NCBI GenBank assembly: GCA_030151165.1 | Contig: JASLEM010000333.1 | Location: 1-40,469, forward strand | Direction of reading: 5' to 3' | Origin: Burkholderiaceae bacterium | GTDB lineage: Bacteria > Pseudomonadota > Gammaproteobacteria > Burkholderiales > Burkholderiaceae | DNA: 40,469 nt | Shown: piece after piece, positions 25,148 to 34,773 of the stretch | Layout of the letters: every line of letters starts with the position of its first letter | Position numbering within the stretch: the first letter of the stretch is position 1 | Made by a program: the position numbers and the translations under genes | Notes under the pieces: model-generated | What the model saw: only the letters and a program-made list of their open reading frames with translations | Told to the model about the DNA's origin: nothing | Databases searched by the model: none

Positions 25148-26257
25148 ATGTCGATGCAGGAACACCCCGCCGTGCAGGCCGATTGCGCCGTCGTCGTCGG
25201 CCGCTTCCAGCCCTTCCACAACGCGCACCTCGCGCTGCTGCGGCGCGCGCTGCGGGCCGCGCCGCGCTGCGTCGTCGTCATCGGCTCGGCCTTCCAGGCG
25301 CGCACGCCGAAGAACCCGTTCACGTGGACGGAACGTGCCGAGATGATCCGGCTCGCGCTGCCCGAGGAACAGCGCGAACGCGTGCGCTGCGTGCCGATGC
25401 GCGACTACTACGACGAGGCGCGCTGGGTGCAGTCGGTGCGCGAGAGCGTCGAGGCGGAACTCGCGCGCGACGCGCGCGAAGGCGCGAGCGAGCCGCGCGT
25501 CGCGCTCGTCGGTCACTTCAAGGACGCGACGAGCGCCTACCTCGGCGCATTCCCGGGCTGGCAACTCGTCTCCGTCGAACAGCTCGGCGGCGCCGACGGC
25601 ACGCACCTGCGCGACGCCCTGTTCGCGAGCCAGCCGGACGACGACCACGACCGCGACTCGCTGGAGGAGGCGCTCGCCAGCTTCGTCGACCAGGCGCCGC
25701 CGTCGACCGCCGCGTTCATCCGCTCGTGGGCCGCGCTGCCCTTCATCGGCGAGCTCGCCACCGAATGGCGCATGCTGAAGAAATACAAGGCCGCGTGGCG
25801 TGCCGCGCCGTATGCGCCGACCTTCGTGACCGTCGACGCCGTCGTGCGCTGTGCCGACTGCATCCTCCTGATCCGCCGCGGCAAGGCGCCGGGCCGCGGG
25901 CTGCACGCGGTACCGGGCGGTTTCATCGAGGAGCGCGAGACGACGTGGCAGTCCTGCCTGCGCGAGCTCGACGAGGAGACCCACCTCAAGCTGCTCGACG
26001 ACACGATGCGCCGCAGCCTGCGCGAGGTCGCCGTGTTCGACCACCCCGACCGCAGCCTGCGCGGTCGCACGATCACGCACGCGCACTACTTCGACTTCGG
26101 CGACCGCGAGCTGCCCGAGGTGCGCGCCGACGACGATGCGATGTCGGTGGAATGGGTTCCAATTTCCGAGCTCGCAGCGATGGAAGACCGCTTCCACGAC
26201 GACCACTTCCACATGCTCGATCACTTCCTCGGATTGACCGGCGCACCAAGGCGGTGA
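25148..26257 (+). CDS. nadM: Bifunctional NMN adenylyltransferase/Nudix hydrolase
   Basis: 369 residues. The N-terminal nucleotidyltransferase (about 10-180) has GRFQPFHNAH at 18-27 with the HxxH nucleotide site, and VGHFKDATSAYLGAFPGW. It should adenylate NMN or nicotinate mononucleotide. The C-terminal Nudix domain (about 225-360) has its box at 258-280 (GGFIEERE, then RELDEETHL); the last Gly of the box is His279, while the catalytic REUxEE core remains. Such Nudix domains are thought to hydrolyse ADP-ribose. Fourth gene of the operon, 9 bp after nadE, with AGGA before ATG. It completes nicotinamide to NAD+ together with pncA, pncB and nadE. Confidence 0.94.
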   Translation: MSMQEHPAVQADCAVVVGRFQPFHNAHLALLRRALRAAPRCVVVIGSAFQARTPKNPFTWTERAEMIRLALPEEQRERVRCVPMRDYYDEARWVQSVRESVEAELARDAREGASEPRVALVGHFKDATSAYLGAFPGWQLVSVEQLGGADGTHLRDALFASQPDDDHDRDSLEEALASFVDQAPPSTAAFIRSWAALPFIGELATEWRMLKKYKAAWRAAPYAPTFVTVDAVVRCADCILLIRRGKAPGRGLHAVPGGFIEERETTWQSCLRELDEETHLKLLDDTMRRSLREVAVFDHPDRSLRGRTITHAHYFDFGDRELPEVRADDDAMSVEWVPISELAAMEDRFHDDHFHMLDHFLGLTGAPRR

Positions 26258-26507
26258 GCGAGGCACTTCGGCGGTGCGCGCCGGCGCGCCAGCAGCTCGT
26301 CGCGGCGCGATATCTGGCCGGGGTTACCCGCCAGTTCACGCGAATGGCCGAGCACCCGGCGGCTAACATGGCCCCGCACCGGCGCCCTGTCGAATCGACG
26401 CGGCGCGCGGACGAAAAGCAAGATCTCCTGCAGCTCGTGATGCATCCGCCCGGCGCCACGAACGCCGCGGATTGACATCGTTGTCCGTCCCCTCTGACAC
26501 TCGGTCC
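26258..26507 (+). promoter_or_regulatory. Gap after nadM with a possible promoter for the Cache-CheW gene
   Basis: A stem GCGCACC (26241-26247, inside the nadM end) / GGTGCGC (26273-26279) and the palindrome at 26276-26289 may end the NAD operon. A consensus -35 TTGACA lies at 26472-26477. With an 18-bp spacer the -10 would be GACACT (26496-26501), placing transcription start at or very near the ATG at 26508, so a leaderless or very short leader is possible. I see no small gene here. Confidence 0.35.
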
Positions 26508-28874
26508 ATGGCCCTCTACAAAGGCATCGCATTCCCCGACGACGTCGCGCCGCTCGCGCGTCACATGGAGTCGTTGAACGACCATCGCGAAGCGCTGACG
26601 AACCTCAGCAACACCTGGGACACGCTGGGCCTGCTCGCGCACCTGTCCAACCTGAAGGCGGACATGAGCGAGGTGCGCGGCAGCTTCGCGCAGCTCACCA
26701 CCGAGCTGCTCGTGTGCCTCGCCGAGGAGTCGCTCAAGCGCGCGACCGAAGCGCTGGGCCACCAGGCCAGGATCGCCATCGACGTGCTCACGCGCAACCT
26801 GTTCGAGCGCACCGCCGACATCGGCTTCCTCGCCACCGACTCGGTGATCGTCGACGCCTGCGCCACGCGCGACGCCGCGCAACTCGACACGCTGCGCCAG
26901 CGCCTGCGCGTCTATGCCGAGCGCTACACGGTGTACCGCGACATCGTGCTGCTCGCGCCCGACGGCCAGGTGCTGGTGCGCATGAAGGACGGCTTCGACG
27001 GCCGCTCGACGTCGGGCGTCGTGCGCCGCGCGCTCGAGGCGAGTGGCGGGTTCGTCGAGACCTACGAGCCCACCGACTTCTGCGGCGGCGCGCGCGCGCT
27101 GACCTATGCGTGGCGCGTCGAGCGCGACGGCCGCGCGATCGGGGTGCTCGCGCTCGAGTTCGATCTCGCGCGCGAGGCGCACATGATCTTCGAGCAGCTG
27201 TCGTCGGACGACGAGCTGCTCGCGTTCGTCGACACCACGGGCCACGTCGTCGTCGCGAGCGACGCCGCGCGCCTGCCTGCCGGCCACCTGCTCGCGCTGC
27301 GCGCCGGCGCGGCCTCGCTGCGGCTCGGCGGCGTCACCTACGTCGCGACGCGCGCCGAGGGCCAGCCGTACCAGGGGTATGCCGGCCCGGGGTGGTCGGT
27401 GGTCGCGCTGTCGCCGGTGGAACTCGCGTTCGACCGGGCCGACGGGCCGACGATGGACGTCGCCTTCTCCGGCGAGACGGTCTTCTCGCCGCGGCTGCTC
27501 GACGTGCCCGTGCGCGCCCGCGAGATCCAGCGCCGCCTCGATCGCATGGTGTGGAACGGCCGCATCCACCAGTCGTCGGACGCGAACGCGTTCTCGCGCT
27601 CGCTGCTCGAGGAGATCGCCGCGACCGGCCGCAAGACCAAGGACGTGTTCGAGCGCGCATCGGCCGAGCTGCTGACCACCGTCGCGTCCGGCTTGCTCGG
27701 CGAGGCGCAGTTCCTCGCGGGCCTGTCGGTCGACATCCTCGACCGCAACCTCTACGAGCGCGCCAACGACTGCCGCTGGTGGGCCGCCAGCCCCGCCCTC
27801 GCGACGATGGACGCGGCCATCGCGCGCAAGACGCTCGCGCACATCAACGGCCTGTACACCGTCTACTCGAACATCCTGCTGTTCGACGCCCACGGCCACG
27901 TGGTCGCCGCGAGCCGCGACACCGCCGCCGAAGACCGGACGCTCTCCCAGCCCTGGGTCGCCGACTGCCTCGCGCTGCGCGACCCGATACGGTATGTGGT
28001 ATCGCCGTTCGAGGCGAGCGCGTTGTACGGCGGCGCCGGCACCTATGTCTACGCGGCGCCGATCCTGCAGGGCGGCAGCGCGATCGGCGGCGTCGCGCTC
28101 GTGTTCGACAGCACGCCGCAGTTCGAGGCCATGCTGCGCGCCGCGCTGCCCGATGCCGCCGGCGCGGTCGCCGCGTTCTGCAGACGCGACGGCGTCGTGA
28201 TCTCGCGCACCGGGGAGCTGCCCGTCACGCTGCCCGCCGACGTCCTCGCGCTCGGCGCCGGACAATCGTGGTCGGGCGTGCTCGCCGAGGGCGGGCAGTG
28301 CTTCGTCGTCGGCGCGACCGCGGGCCACGGCTACCGCGAGTTCAAGACGAGCGACGGCTACGACGAGCCCGTCGTCGGCGTCGTCGTCATCCCGTGCGGC
28401 ACGCCGGTCGACCGCCATGTCGACACCGCGCCGCAACTCGCGCGCGTCACCGGCGGCACGGAGGTCGCGACCTTCCTCATCGGCAACCAGCTGCTGGGCG
28501 TGGTCGCGAGCAAGGTGATCGAGTGCATCGAGGTCGCGTCGGCGGTGCGTGTCTGGCGCGGCGGCTTCGCGCAGCGCCACGTCGGCTTCGTCACGTGGAA
28601 CGACATGGCGCTGCCGCTGATCGACATCGCCGCCGACATCAACGCCGCCCCCGGCGCCGCGCAACGGCACGCGATCGTGCTGCAGTCCGGCAACCAGTGG
28701 TTCGGCCTGCTCGTCTCCGACCTCGGCCCGGTGGCCGACATGAAGCTCTCCGAAGAGCGCGGCCTCACCGGCTCGGGCGACGCGTCGCGACTGATCTCAC
28801 AGCTCGGGCGCGCGGGGTCGGTGCTGTTGCCGGTGTTGTCGCCGGATGCGGTGTTCGGGGTGACGGCGGCTTGA
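26508..28874 (+). CDS. Soluble two-Cache-repeat protein with C-terminal CheW domain
   Basis: 788 residues without signal peptide or membrane helix. An internal duplication is clear: RNLFERTADIGFLATDS (about 96) and YTVYRDIVLLAPDGQVLV (about 140) recur as RNLYERANDCRWWAASP (about 413) and YTVYSNILLFDAHGHVV (about 450), each followed by a Cache-like small-molecule-binding pattern. The C-terminal ~135 residues (from ATFLIGNQLLGVVASKVIECIEV through FVTWNDMALPLIDIAADI and NQWFGLLVSDLGPV) read as a CheW domain. Likely a cytoplasmic scaffold that feeds a sensed ligand directly into CheA arrays. ATG 26508 is preferred to the TTG 36 bp upstream. No che genes are adjacent. Domain calls are mine from pattern. 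Confidence 0.75.
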   Translation: MALYKGIAFPDDVAPLARHMESLNDHREALTNLSNTWDTLGLLAHLSNLKADMSEVRGSFAQLTTELLVCLAEESLKRATEALGHQARIAIDVLTRNLFERTADIGFLATDSVIVDACATRDAAQLDTLRQRLRVYAERYTVYRDIVLLAPDGQVLVRMKDGFDGRSTSGVVRRALEASGGFVETYEPTDFCGGARALTYAWRVERDGRAIGVLALEFDLAREAHMIFEQLSSDDELLAFVDTTGHVVVASDAARLPAGHLLALRAGAASLRLGGVTYVATRAEGQPYQGYAGPGWSVVALSPVELAFDRADGPTMDVAFSGETVFSPRLLDVPVRAREIQRRLDRMVWNGRIHQSSDANAFSRSLLEEIAATGRKTKDVFERASAELLTTVASGLLGEAQFLAGLSVDILDRNLYERANDCRWWAASPALATMDAAIARKTLAHINGLYTVYSNILLFDAHGHVVAASRDTAAEDRTLSQPWVADCLALRDPIRYVVSPFEASALYGGAGTYVYAAPILQGGSAIGGVALVFDSTPQFEAMLRAALPDAAGAVAAFCRRDGVVISRTGELPVTLPADVLALGAGQSWSGVLAEGGQCFVVGATAGHGYREFKTSDGYDEPVVGVVVIPCGTPVDRHVDTAPQLARVTGGTEVATFLIGNQLLGVVASKVIECIEVASAVRVWRGGFAQRHVGFVTWNDMALPLIDIAADINAAPGAAQRHAIVLQSGNQWFGLLVSDLGPVADMKLSEERGLTGSGDASRLISQLGRAGSVLLPVLSPDAVFGVTAA

Positions 28875-28910
28875 GCGGCGGCTGAAAAACTGGACGCCGA
28901 CAATCAAGGC

Positions 28911-28922
28911 GTACAGTACAAC
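28911..28922 (+). promoter_or_regulatory. NrtR-like box upstream of the NrtR-like gene
   Basis: GTACAGTACAAC, 28-39 bp before ATG 28950, agrees at 10 of 12 positions with GTACAGACCAAC in the pncA promoter. It includes the small palindrome GTACAGTAC. This suggests that one regulator controls both genes, probably the product of this gene. Confidence 0.5.
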
Positions 28923-28949
28923 CACCACGCCCGATTCCTCGCGAGCCCC

Positions 28950-29690
28950 ATGGCAGCCAAGCCTTCGTCGACATCTCCGCGCCCGAAAGAAGCGGACTTC
29001 CCGCGTCCGTACACCACCGTCGACATCGTGATCTTCACGGTACTCGGCGAGACGCTCAAGGCGCTGCTGGTGCAACGCCCGTCGGATACGGGGGAACCGT
29101 ATCCCGGGATGTGGGCGTTGCCGGGCGGATTCGTCGATGTCGATCGCGATGACAGCCTGCTGGCGTGCGCGCGCCGCAAGCTGCAGGAGAAGACCGGCGT
29201 CGCCAGCCCGTACCTCGAGCAGCTCGGCAGCTGGGGCGGCGCGAAGCGGGATCCGCGCGGGTGGTCGGCCACGCATGCGTACTTCGCGCTGATGCCGGCC
29301 GACGGTGTCGTGCTGGCCAAGGGCGCTAACGCGGCGGACGTCGCGTGGTTCACGGTCGACGAACTGCTCGCGAAAAAGCGCCTCGCGTTCGACCACGCCG
29401 ACATCCTCGCCGCCGGCGTCGAGCGCCTGCGCAGCAAGGTCGAATACACCTCGCTGCCGGCCTTCCTGCTGCCCGAGCCGTTCACGCTGCCACAGCTGCA
29501 GCGCACCTACGAGACGGTGCTGGGCCGGCCCGTCGACAAGAGCGGCTTTCGCACGCGCATGATGGCGGCCGGCTTCCTGGAGGAGGTCGGCGTCGTCGCG
29601 AGCGACTCCAACCGGCCGCCGATGGGCTACCGGTTGAAGGATCGCGCGGCGCCGGTGTTTTTCCCGCGGACATTCAGCCCACGGGGATGA
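28950..29690 (+). CDS. nrtR: NrtR-type Nudix-related transcriptional regulator of NAD metabolism
   Basis: 246 residues. The N-terminal Nudix fold (about 20-150: LLVQRPSDTGEPYPGMWALPGGFVD) has a degenerate catalytic box: RKLQEKTGV replaces REUxEExGU, so hydrolysis is unlikely. The C-terminal winged helix (about 165-235) includes PEPFTLPQLQRTYETVLGRPVDKSGFRTRMMAAGFLEEVG, typical of NrtR, the repressor of NAD genes that senses ADP-ribose or related nucleotides. It lies 2.7 kb after nadM, and its upstream region shares a 12-bp motif with the pncA promoter. A plain Nudix hydrolase is the less likely alternative. No good ribosome site is seen before ATG 28950. Confidence 0.85.
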   Translation: MAAKPSSTSPRPKEADFPRPYTTVDIVIFTVLGETLKALLVQRPSDTGEPYPGMWALPGGFVDVDRDDSLLACARRKLQEKTGVASPYLEQLGSWGGAKRDPRGWSATHAYFALMPADGVVLAKGANAADVAWFTVDELLAKKRLAFDHADILAAGVERLRSKVEYTSLPAFLLPEPFTLPQLQRTYETVLGRPVDKSGFRTRMMAAGFLEEVGVVASDSNRPPMGYRLKDRAAPVFFPRTFSPRG

Positions 29691-29711
29691 CGGCCGTGCC
29701 GGCCGGACGCC

Positions 29712-30581
29712 TCAACCGACCCCGCCCGCGCCCTTGCCGACCTTGTCCAGCGTCGCGAACTCCTCGTCCGTCAGCACGATGTCGCCGGCCTTGACGTTCT
29801 CTTCGAGGTGCGCCACCTTGGACGTGCCGGGGATCGGGATGATGACCGGGCTGCGCTGCAGCAACCAGGCGACGGCGATCTGGCTGGGCGTGGCGGCGTG
29901 GGCCTTCGCGATGGCGTCGAGCTTGGCGCTGCCGTCCTTGGCGTGCTCGCCGGCGCCGAGCGGGAACCAGGGGATGAAGCCGATGTTGTTGGCTTCGCAG
30001 TACGCGAGCACGTCCTCGCTGCCGCGGTCGGCGAAGTTGTAGCGGTTCTGCACGGTGGAGACGTCGAAGAACTTCTGCGCGGCCTTGATGTCGTCGACCG
30101 AGACCTCGCTCAGGCCTGCGTAGACGATCACGCCGTCGGTCAGCAGCTGCTTGACGGCGCCGAACTGCTCGTCGCGCGGCACGTTGGGGTCGATGCGGTG
30201 CAGTTGCCACAGCGCGATCTGCTCGACGCCCAGGCGCTCGCGGCTCGCGTAGGCCTCGTTGACGAGGTAGGTCGGGTCGCCCTTGGGCGTCCACACGTCG
30301 GGGCCGCTGCGCGTGAGGCCGGCCTTGGTCGCGACCGTGACCTTGCTGTACGGATGCAGCGCCTCCTTGATCAGCTCCTCGGAGACGTTCGGGCCGTAGG
30401 AGTTGGCGGTGTCGATGAAGTCGACGCCGAGTTCGGGCAGGCGGCGCAGCGTGCGCAGCGCTTCCTCGCGGTCGGCCGGCGGGCCCCAGATGCCCTTGCC
30501 GGTGATGCGCATCGCGCCGTAGCCGAGACGGTTGATCTCGAGCTCGCCGCCGAGCATGAAGGTCTTGGTCGGTGTCGTCAT
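29712..30581 (-). CDS. Aldo/keto reductase
   Basis: 289 residues, (alpha/beta)8 NADPH-dependent reductase. The catalytic tetrad is intact: Asp57 and Tyr62 (FIDTANSYG), Lys86 (ATKAGL) and His128 (WQLHRID). The C-terminal cofactor part [22 protein letters not shown] is present. The start at 30581 is chosen because AAGGA lies 8 bp upstream; ATG 30590 is nine bases further out with the same AAGG touching it. It resembles YdbC-type AKRs of oxidative or pyridoxal metabolism, but the substrate cannot be read. It faces nrtR tail to tail across 21 bp. Confidence 0.92.
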   Translation of the reverse strand: MTTPTKTFMLGGELEINRLGYGAMRITGKGIWGPPADREEALRTLRRLPELGVDFIDTANSYGPNVSEELIKEALHPYSKVTVATKAGLTRSGPDVWTPKGDPTYLVNEAYASRERLGVEQIALWQLHRIDPNVPRDEQFGAVKQLLTDGVIVYAGLSEVSVDDIKAAQKFFDVSTVQNRYNFADRGSEDVLAYCEANNIGFIPWFPLGAGEHAKDGSAKLDAIAKAHAATPSQIAVAWLLQRSPVIIPIPGTSKVAHLEENVKAGDIVLTDEEFATLDKVGKGAGGVG

Positions 30582-30726
30582 GGCAGCCATCCTTGGTGGG
30601 AGAAATGAAGCGTCGCGCAGGACACGAGGTGATGCGCGACGGTTCGCTCCAGTATGGCGAAGCCCCGTGACGTTTTGGTCGACGTGGTTTTAGGCCGCGC
30701 GTCGACCTCGGCGAAGCGGCGCCGCG

Positions 30727-32481
30727 TCAGGCCTTCTGCACTGCCAGCGCCTGCACCGGCTCGCCGGACGGCCGGTTCAGCGCGGCGAGATGCTGGTGGA
30801 TCAGCGCGACCGCGGCGGCACCGTCGCCGATCGCGCCGCCGACGCGCTTGACCGAGCCGGCGCGCACGTCGCCGACCGCGAACGCGCCGCGCACGCTGGT
30901 CTCGAAAGGGTTGGGCACGCGACCCGGCTTGACGTGGCCGTCGTCGTCGGTGATCGCGTCGACGCCGGTGCGCACGAAGCCGTTCTGGTCGACCGCGACG
31001 CCGCAGCCCTCGAGCCAGCGCGTCTCCGGGTCGGCGCCGACGAACATGAACAGGTTGCGGCACTCGACCTCGTGCTTCTCGCCGTCCGGGCCGCCGGTGC
31101 GCCACTTCACGAGCCGCAGGCCGGCCGGCAGCGCGCCGTGCAGCCCGGTGAGCTCGCTGCGCGTCCACAGCTGGATGTTGGGCGAGGCCTTGATGCGGTC
31201 GATCAGGTACTGCGACATGCTCGCCGCCAGCCCGTCGCCGCGGATCAGCATGTGCACCTTCTTCGCGTGCCCGGCGAGGAACACCGCGGCCTGGCCGGCC
31301 GAGTTGCCGCCGCCGACCAGCACGACCTCGCAGTCGGTGCACGCCCGCGCCTCGATCGCCGAGGCCCAGTACGAGACGCCGTGGCTCTCGTACTCGGCGA
31401 TGCACGGCAGGTTCGGCCGGCGGTAGCGCGCGCCGCTCGCGATCACCAGCGCGTGGCTGCGCAGCGTGCGGCCGTCGGCGAGCTTGACGGCGAAGATGCC
31501 GTCGGTCTCGGCGCGTGAGCAGTCGAGCGACATCGCCTCCGCCGGGATGATGATCTTGGCGCCGAACTTCTGCGCCTGCACATAGGCGCGGCCGGCGAGC
31601 GCCTGGCCGGAGATGCCGGTCGGGAAGCCGAGGTAGTTCTCGATGCGCGCGCTCGCGCCGGCCTGGCCGCCGTACGAGCGGCAGTCGAGCACGGCCACGT
31701 GCAGGCCCTCGGACGCCGCGTACACCGCCGCCGACAGCCCGGCCGGCCCCGCGCCGACGATCAGCACGTCCAGCACCATCTCGCAGACGCGGTCGTCGAT
31801 CATGCCTAGCGCGGTGGCGAGCTCGGTCTCGGTCGGGTCGACCAGCACCGTGCCGTTGGGGGCGACGGCCAGCGCCTCGGTGGCCGCGGCGCCGTACTGC
31901 ACCAGCAGCGCGGCGGCGGCGGGATCCTCGTCGCCGGTGACGACGTGGTGCGGCTGGCCGTTGCGTCGAAGGAAGTTCTGCAGCCGCATCACCGAGGGCG
32001 AATTCGCCGCGCCGATGATCGTCGCGCCGCTCGCGCCGGCCTGGATCAGCGCGACGCGCCGCAGGATCAGCGCGCGCATGATGCGCTCGCCGAGGTCGGC
32101 CTCCGCGATGATCAGCGCGCGCAGCTGGTCGGACGGCACCAGGTAGCCATCGGAATCCTCCAGCGCGGTGATGTCGACCAGCACCGGCGCGCCGGTCAGC
32201 GTGCCGGCCTCGGCCATGAACTCGCCCGGGCCGTAGACGCGCAGCGGCACGCGGTTGCCGAGGCCGTCGCGCTGCGTGAGCTCGATGCGGCCGCTGAGCA
32301 TGAGGAACATGCCGCGCGACTTGTCGCCGGCGCGCACCAGCATCTCGCCCTTGGCCACGGTCATCCGCTTGCCGAAACGGTAGACGCGCTCCATGTCGGC
32401 GGCGTTGAGCACCGGGAACATCTGGTGGTCGCGGTTCTGCATGGACGCGACGGTGGATTCGGGGAGGACGTTGGTGGCCAC
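30727..32481 (-). CDS. Fusion of cyclic-nucleotide-binding domain and thioredoxin-reductase-like flavoprotein, without CxxC
   Basis: 584 residues. Order: cNMP-binding domain at about 20-135 (RMTVAKGEMLVRAGDKSRGMFLMLSGRIEL, GPGEFMAE), a thioredoxin-fold-like segment at about 152-226 without cysteines at the redox position, then a thioredoxin-reductase-like FAD/NAD(P)H module (GAGPAGLSAA at 243, GGGNSAGQAA at 390, VFAVGDVRAG-type FAD end). Where thioredoxin reductase has CATC the sequence reads WASA (372-375), so it cannot reduce thioredoxin by the classical disulfide relay. The start GTG 32481 has GGAG 8 bp upstream; an ATG at 32523 lacks one. Expected: a flavin oxidoreductase gated by a cyclic nucleotide or similar ligand. 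Real substrate unknown. Confidence 0.88.
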   Translation of the reverse strand: MATNVLPESTVASMQNRDHQMFPVLNAADMERVYRFGKRMTVAKGEMLVRAGDKSRGMFLMLSGRIELTQRDGLGNRVPLRVYGPGEFMAEAGTLTGAPVLVDITALEDSDGYLVPSDQLRALIIAEADLGERIMRALILRRVALIQAGASGATIIGAANSPSVMRLQNFLRRNGQPHHVVTGDEDPAAAALLVQYGAAATEALAVAPNGTVLVDPTETELATALGMIDDRVCEMVLDVLIVGAGPAGLSAAVYAASEGLHVAVLDCRSYGGQAGASARIENYLGFPTGISGQALAGRAYVQAQKFGAKIIIPAEAMSLDCSRAETDGIFAVKLADGRTLRSHALVIASGARYRRPNLPCIAEYESHGVSYWASAIEARACTDCEVVLVGGGNSAGQAAVFLAGHAKKVHMLIRGDGLAASMSQYLIDRIKASPNIQLWTRSELTGLHGALPAGLRLVKWRTGGPDGEKHEVECRNLFMFVGADPETRWLEGCGVAVDQNGFVRTGVDAITDDDGHVKPGRVPNPFETSVRGAFAVGDVRAGSVKRVGGAIGDGAAAVALIHQHLAALNRPSGEPVQALAVQKA

Positions 32482-32846
32482 GGGACTTGCTCCAGGCGGG
32501 ATCTTGGGACGGGAAGGACGCATATTGCCGCAAGCGCGGGCGCAGCGCGAGTGTGCGTCATGCGGCGGTCGCGAAACCCGGTCGTTCGGGACAGATCAGG
32601 GTCGGTCGCTGGTTCCAGGGTCGACGCGACTCGCCCTCGAAAAGGTTGCCACCGGACGAAATGCGTCTAGCTTGAATTCCAGTCGACTAGCGAGAAAGCC
32701 AAGACATTTCGGATCACGGATTCGACCGGCTTCGGGCGCGATCGCCGTTTCATGAATCGAATCAATGGGTTGCGATCATTTCCCCCTGTGGCTTCGGACG
32801 TGGCACGGTCGTTGCGATCCAAGGTTCGAACTTCAAAGAGAACGAC
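32482..32846. other. 365-bp divergent intergenic region with rtcB promoter
   Basis: The region separates the divergent flavoprotein gene and rtcB. It is clearly more AT-rich from about 32650 to 32790 than the flanking genes, as expected for activator sites and DNA bending upstream of a sigma54 promoter. The only firm element is the sigma54 box at 32801-32815. I find no gene, tRNA or strong dyad in the remainder. Confidence 0.6.
32801..32815 (+). promoter_or_regulatory. Sigma54 (RpoN) promoter of the rtcB operon
   Basis: TGGCACG-GTCG-TTGC matches the -24/-12 consensus TGGCACG-N4-TTGC completely, 32 bp before the rtcB ATG. The start point would be near 32827. In E. coli rtcBA is transcribed by sigma54 with the activator RtcR, so both position and type fit. 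No rtcR-like gene is present in this window. Confidence 0.88.
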
Positions 32847-34070
<1,224 letters not shown>

Positions 34071-34085
34071 GGATCGGAGAGGATC

Positions 34086-34772
34086 ATGAAACGGATCGAC
34101 GGCACGAAAGGCATGAAGAAGCGCCATGAGAAGGAGGACGACGTTCCCCTGCCGCGTGGCCTGGTTCCGCATCCGCGATTCGGGGCCCGGCAAACGCATC
34201 TCCATCGCGTCGCGGTGTCGACGGCGGAGGTGCGCGCGCGCGTCTGGCAGACGCGGCGTGCGACGCTGATCCCCGGCACGGTGCTGGCCGCCAACGCGGC
34301 GCTGCAGAACTTCTCGCTCTATCCGCGCGCGTTCTACGTCGACATGCTCAAGACCTGTGGGCAGTGCGATCGCCCCTTCGTGTTCCACGCCGCCGAGCAG
34401 AAGCACTGGTTCGAGGTGCTGAAGTTCTATGTCGACGCGGATTGCGCGCGCTGCGTCGAATGCAGGAAGCGCGCGCAGCGGCTGCGTGGCGCGCTCGCGC
34501 GGTATTCGCGTCGAACCCGCGAGCCGAGGCTCGATGCGAAGGACATGAAGGCGCTCGTGGACGACGCACTCCTGCTGCTCGAACAGGGCGTCGTTCGAAA
34601 CCTCGCCGTGCTCGGCGCGTTGAAGAACCGGGCGCTGCGCGAAATCGGAGCGACTTCGGGCGTCGAACGGCTGTCGGCCGTCCTGGCGCAAGCGCACCTC
34701 GCTGCCGCAATGCGACCCGGTGCGCATTTCGGGCGACGACGACCTGCGTCGCCTGCAGAACCTGGACACTGA
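34086..34772 (+). CDS. Zinc-ribbon protein in the rtcB operon
   Basis: 228 residues. The centre (about 83-135) has a two-CxxC zinc ribbon: Cys91 and Cys94 (KTCGQCDRPFVFHAAEQKHWFE), then Cys123 and Cys126 (ARCVECRKRAQR), with an extra Cys120. It resembles the probable zinc-ribbon family (zf-trcl) known mostly from sequence. The flanks are Arg/Lys-rich, which suits RNA binding (inference). GGAGAGGATC precedes ATG 34086; a second ATG at 34113 would drop a Lys-rich tip. It sits between rtcB (15 bp before) and the HEAT-like gene (1 bp after). Possible roles are recognising damaged RNA or delivering it to RtcB. I know of no demonstrated function. Confidence 0.78.
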   Translation: MKRIDGTKGMKKRHEKEDDVPLPRGLVPHPRFGARQTHLHRVAVSTAEVRARVWQTRRATLIPGTVLAANAALQNFSLYPRAFYVDMLKTCGQCDRPFVFHAAEQKHWFEVLKFYVDADCARCVECRKRAQRLRGALARYSRRTREPRLDAKDMKALVDDALLLLEQGVVRNLAVLGALKNRALREIGATSGVERLSAVLAQAHLAAAMRPGAHFGRRRPASPAEPGH

Positions 34773-34773
34773 C

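Noticed and set aside
26221..26532. Small minus-strand frame between nadM and the Cache-CheW gene
   Set aside because: Basic, low-similarity translation, no ribosome site, and it overlaps both neighbours.
34720..34773. Upstream start for the HEAT-like protein overlapping the zinc-ribbon gene
   Set aside because: No ribosome site and no repeat-like sequence in the extension; ATG 34774 directly after the stop fits translational coupling.
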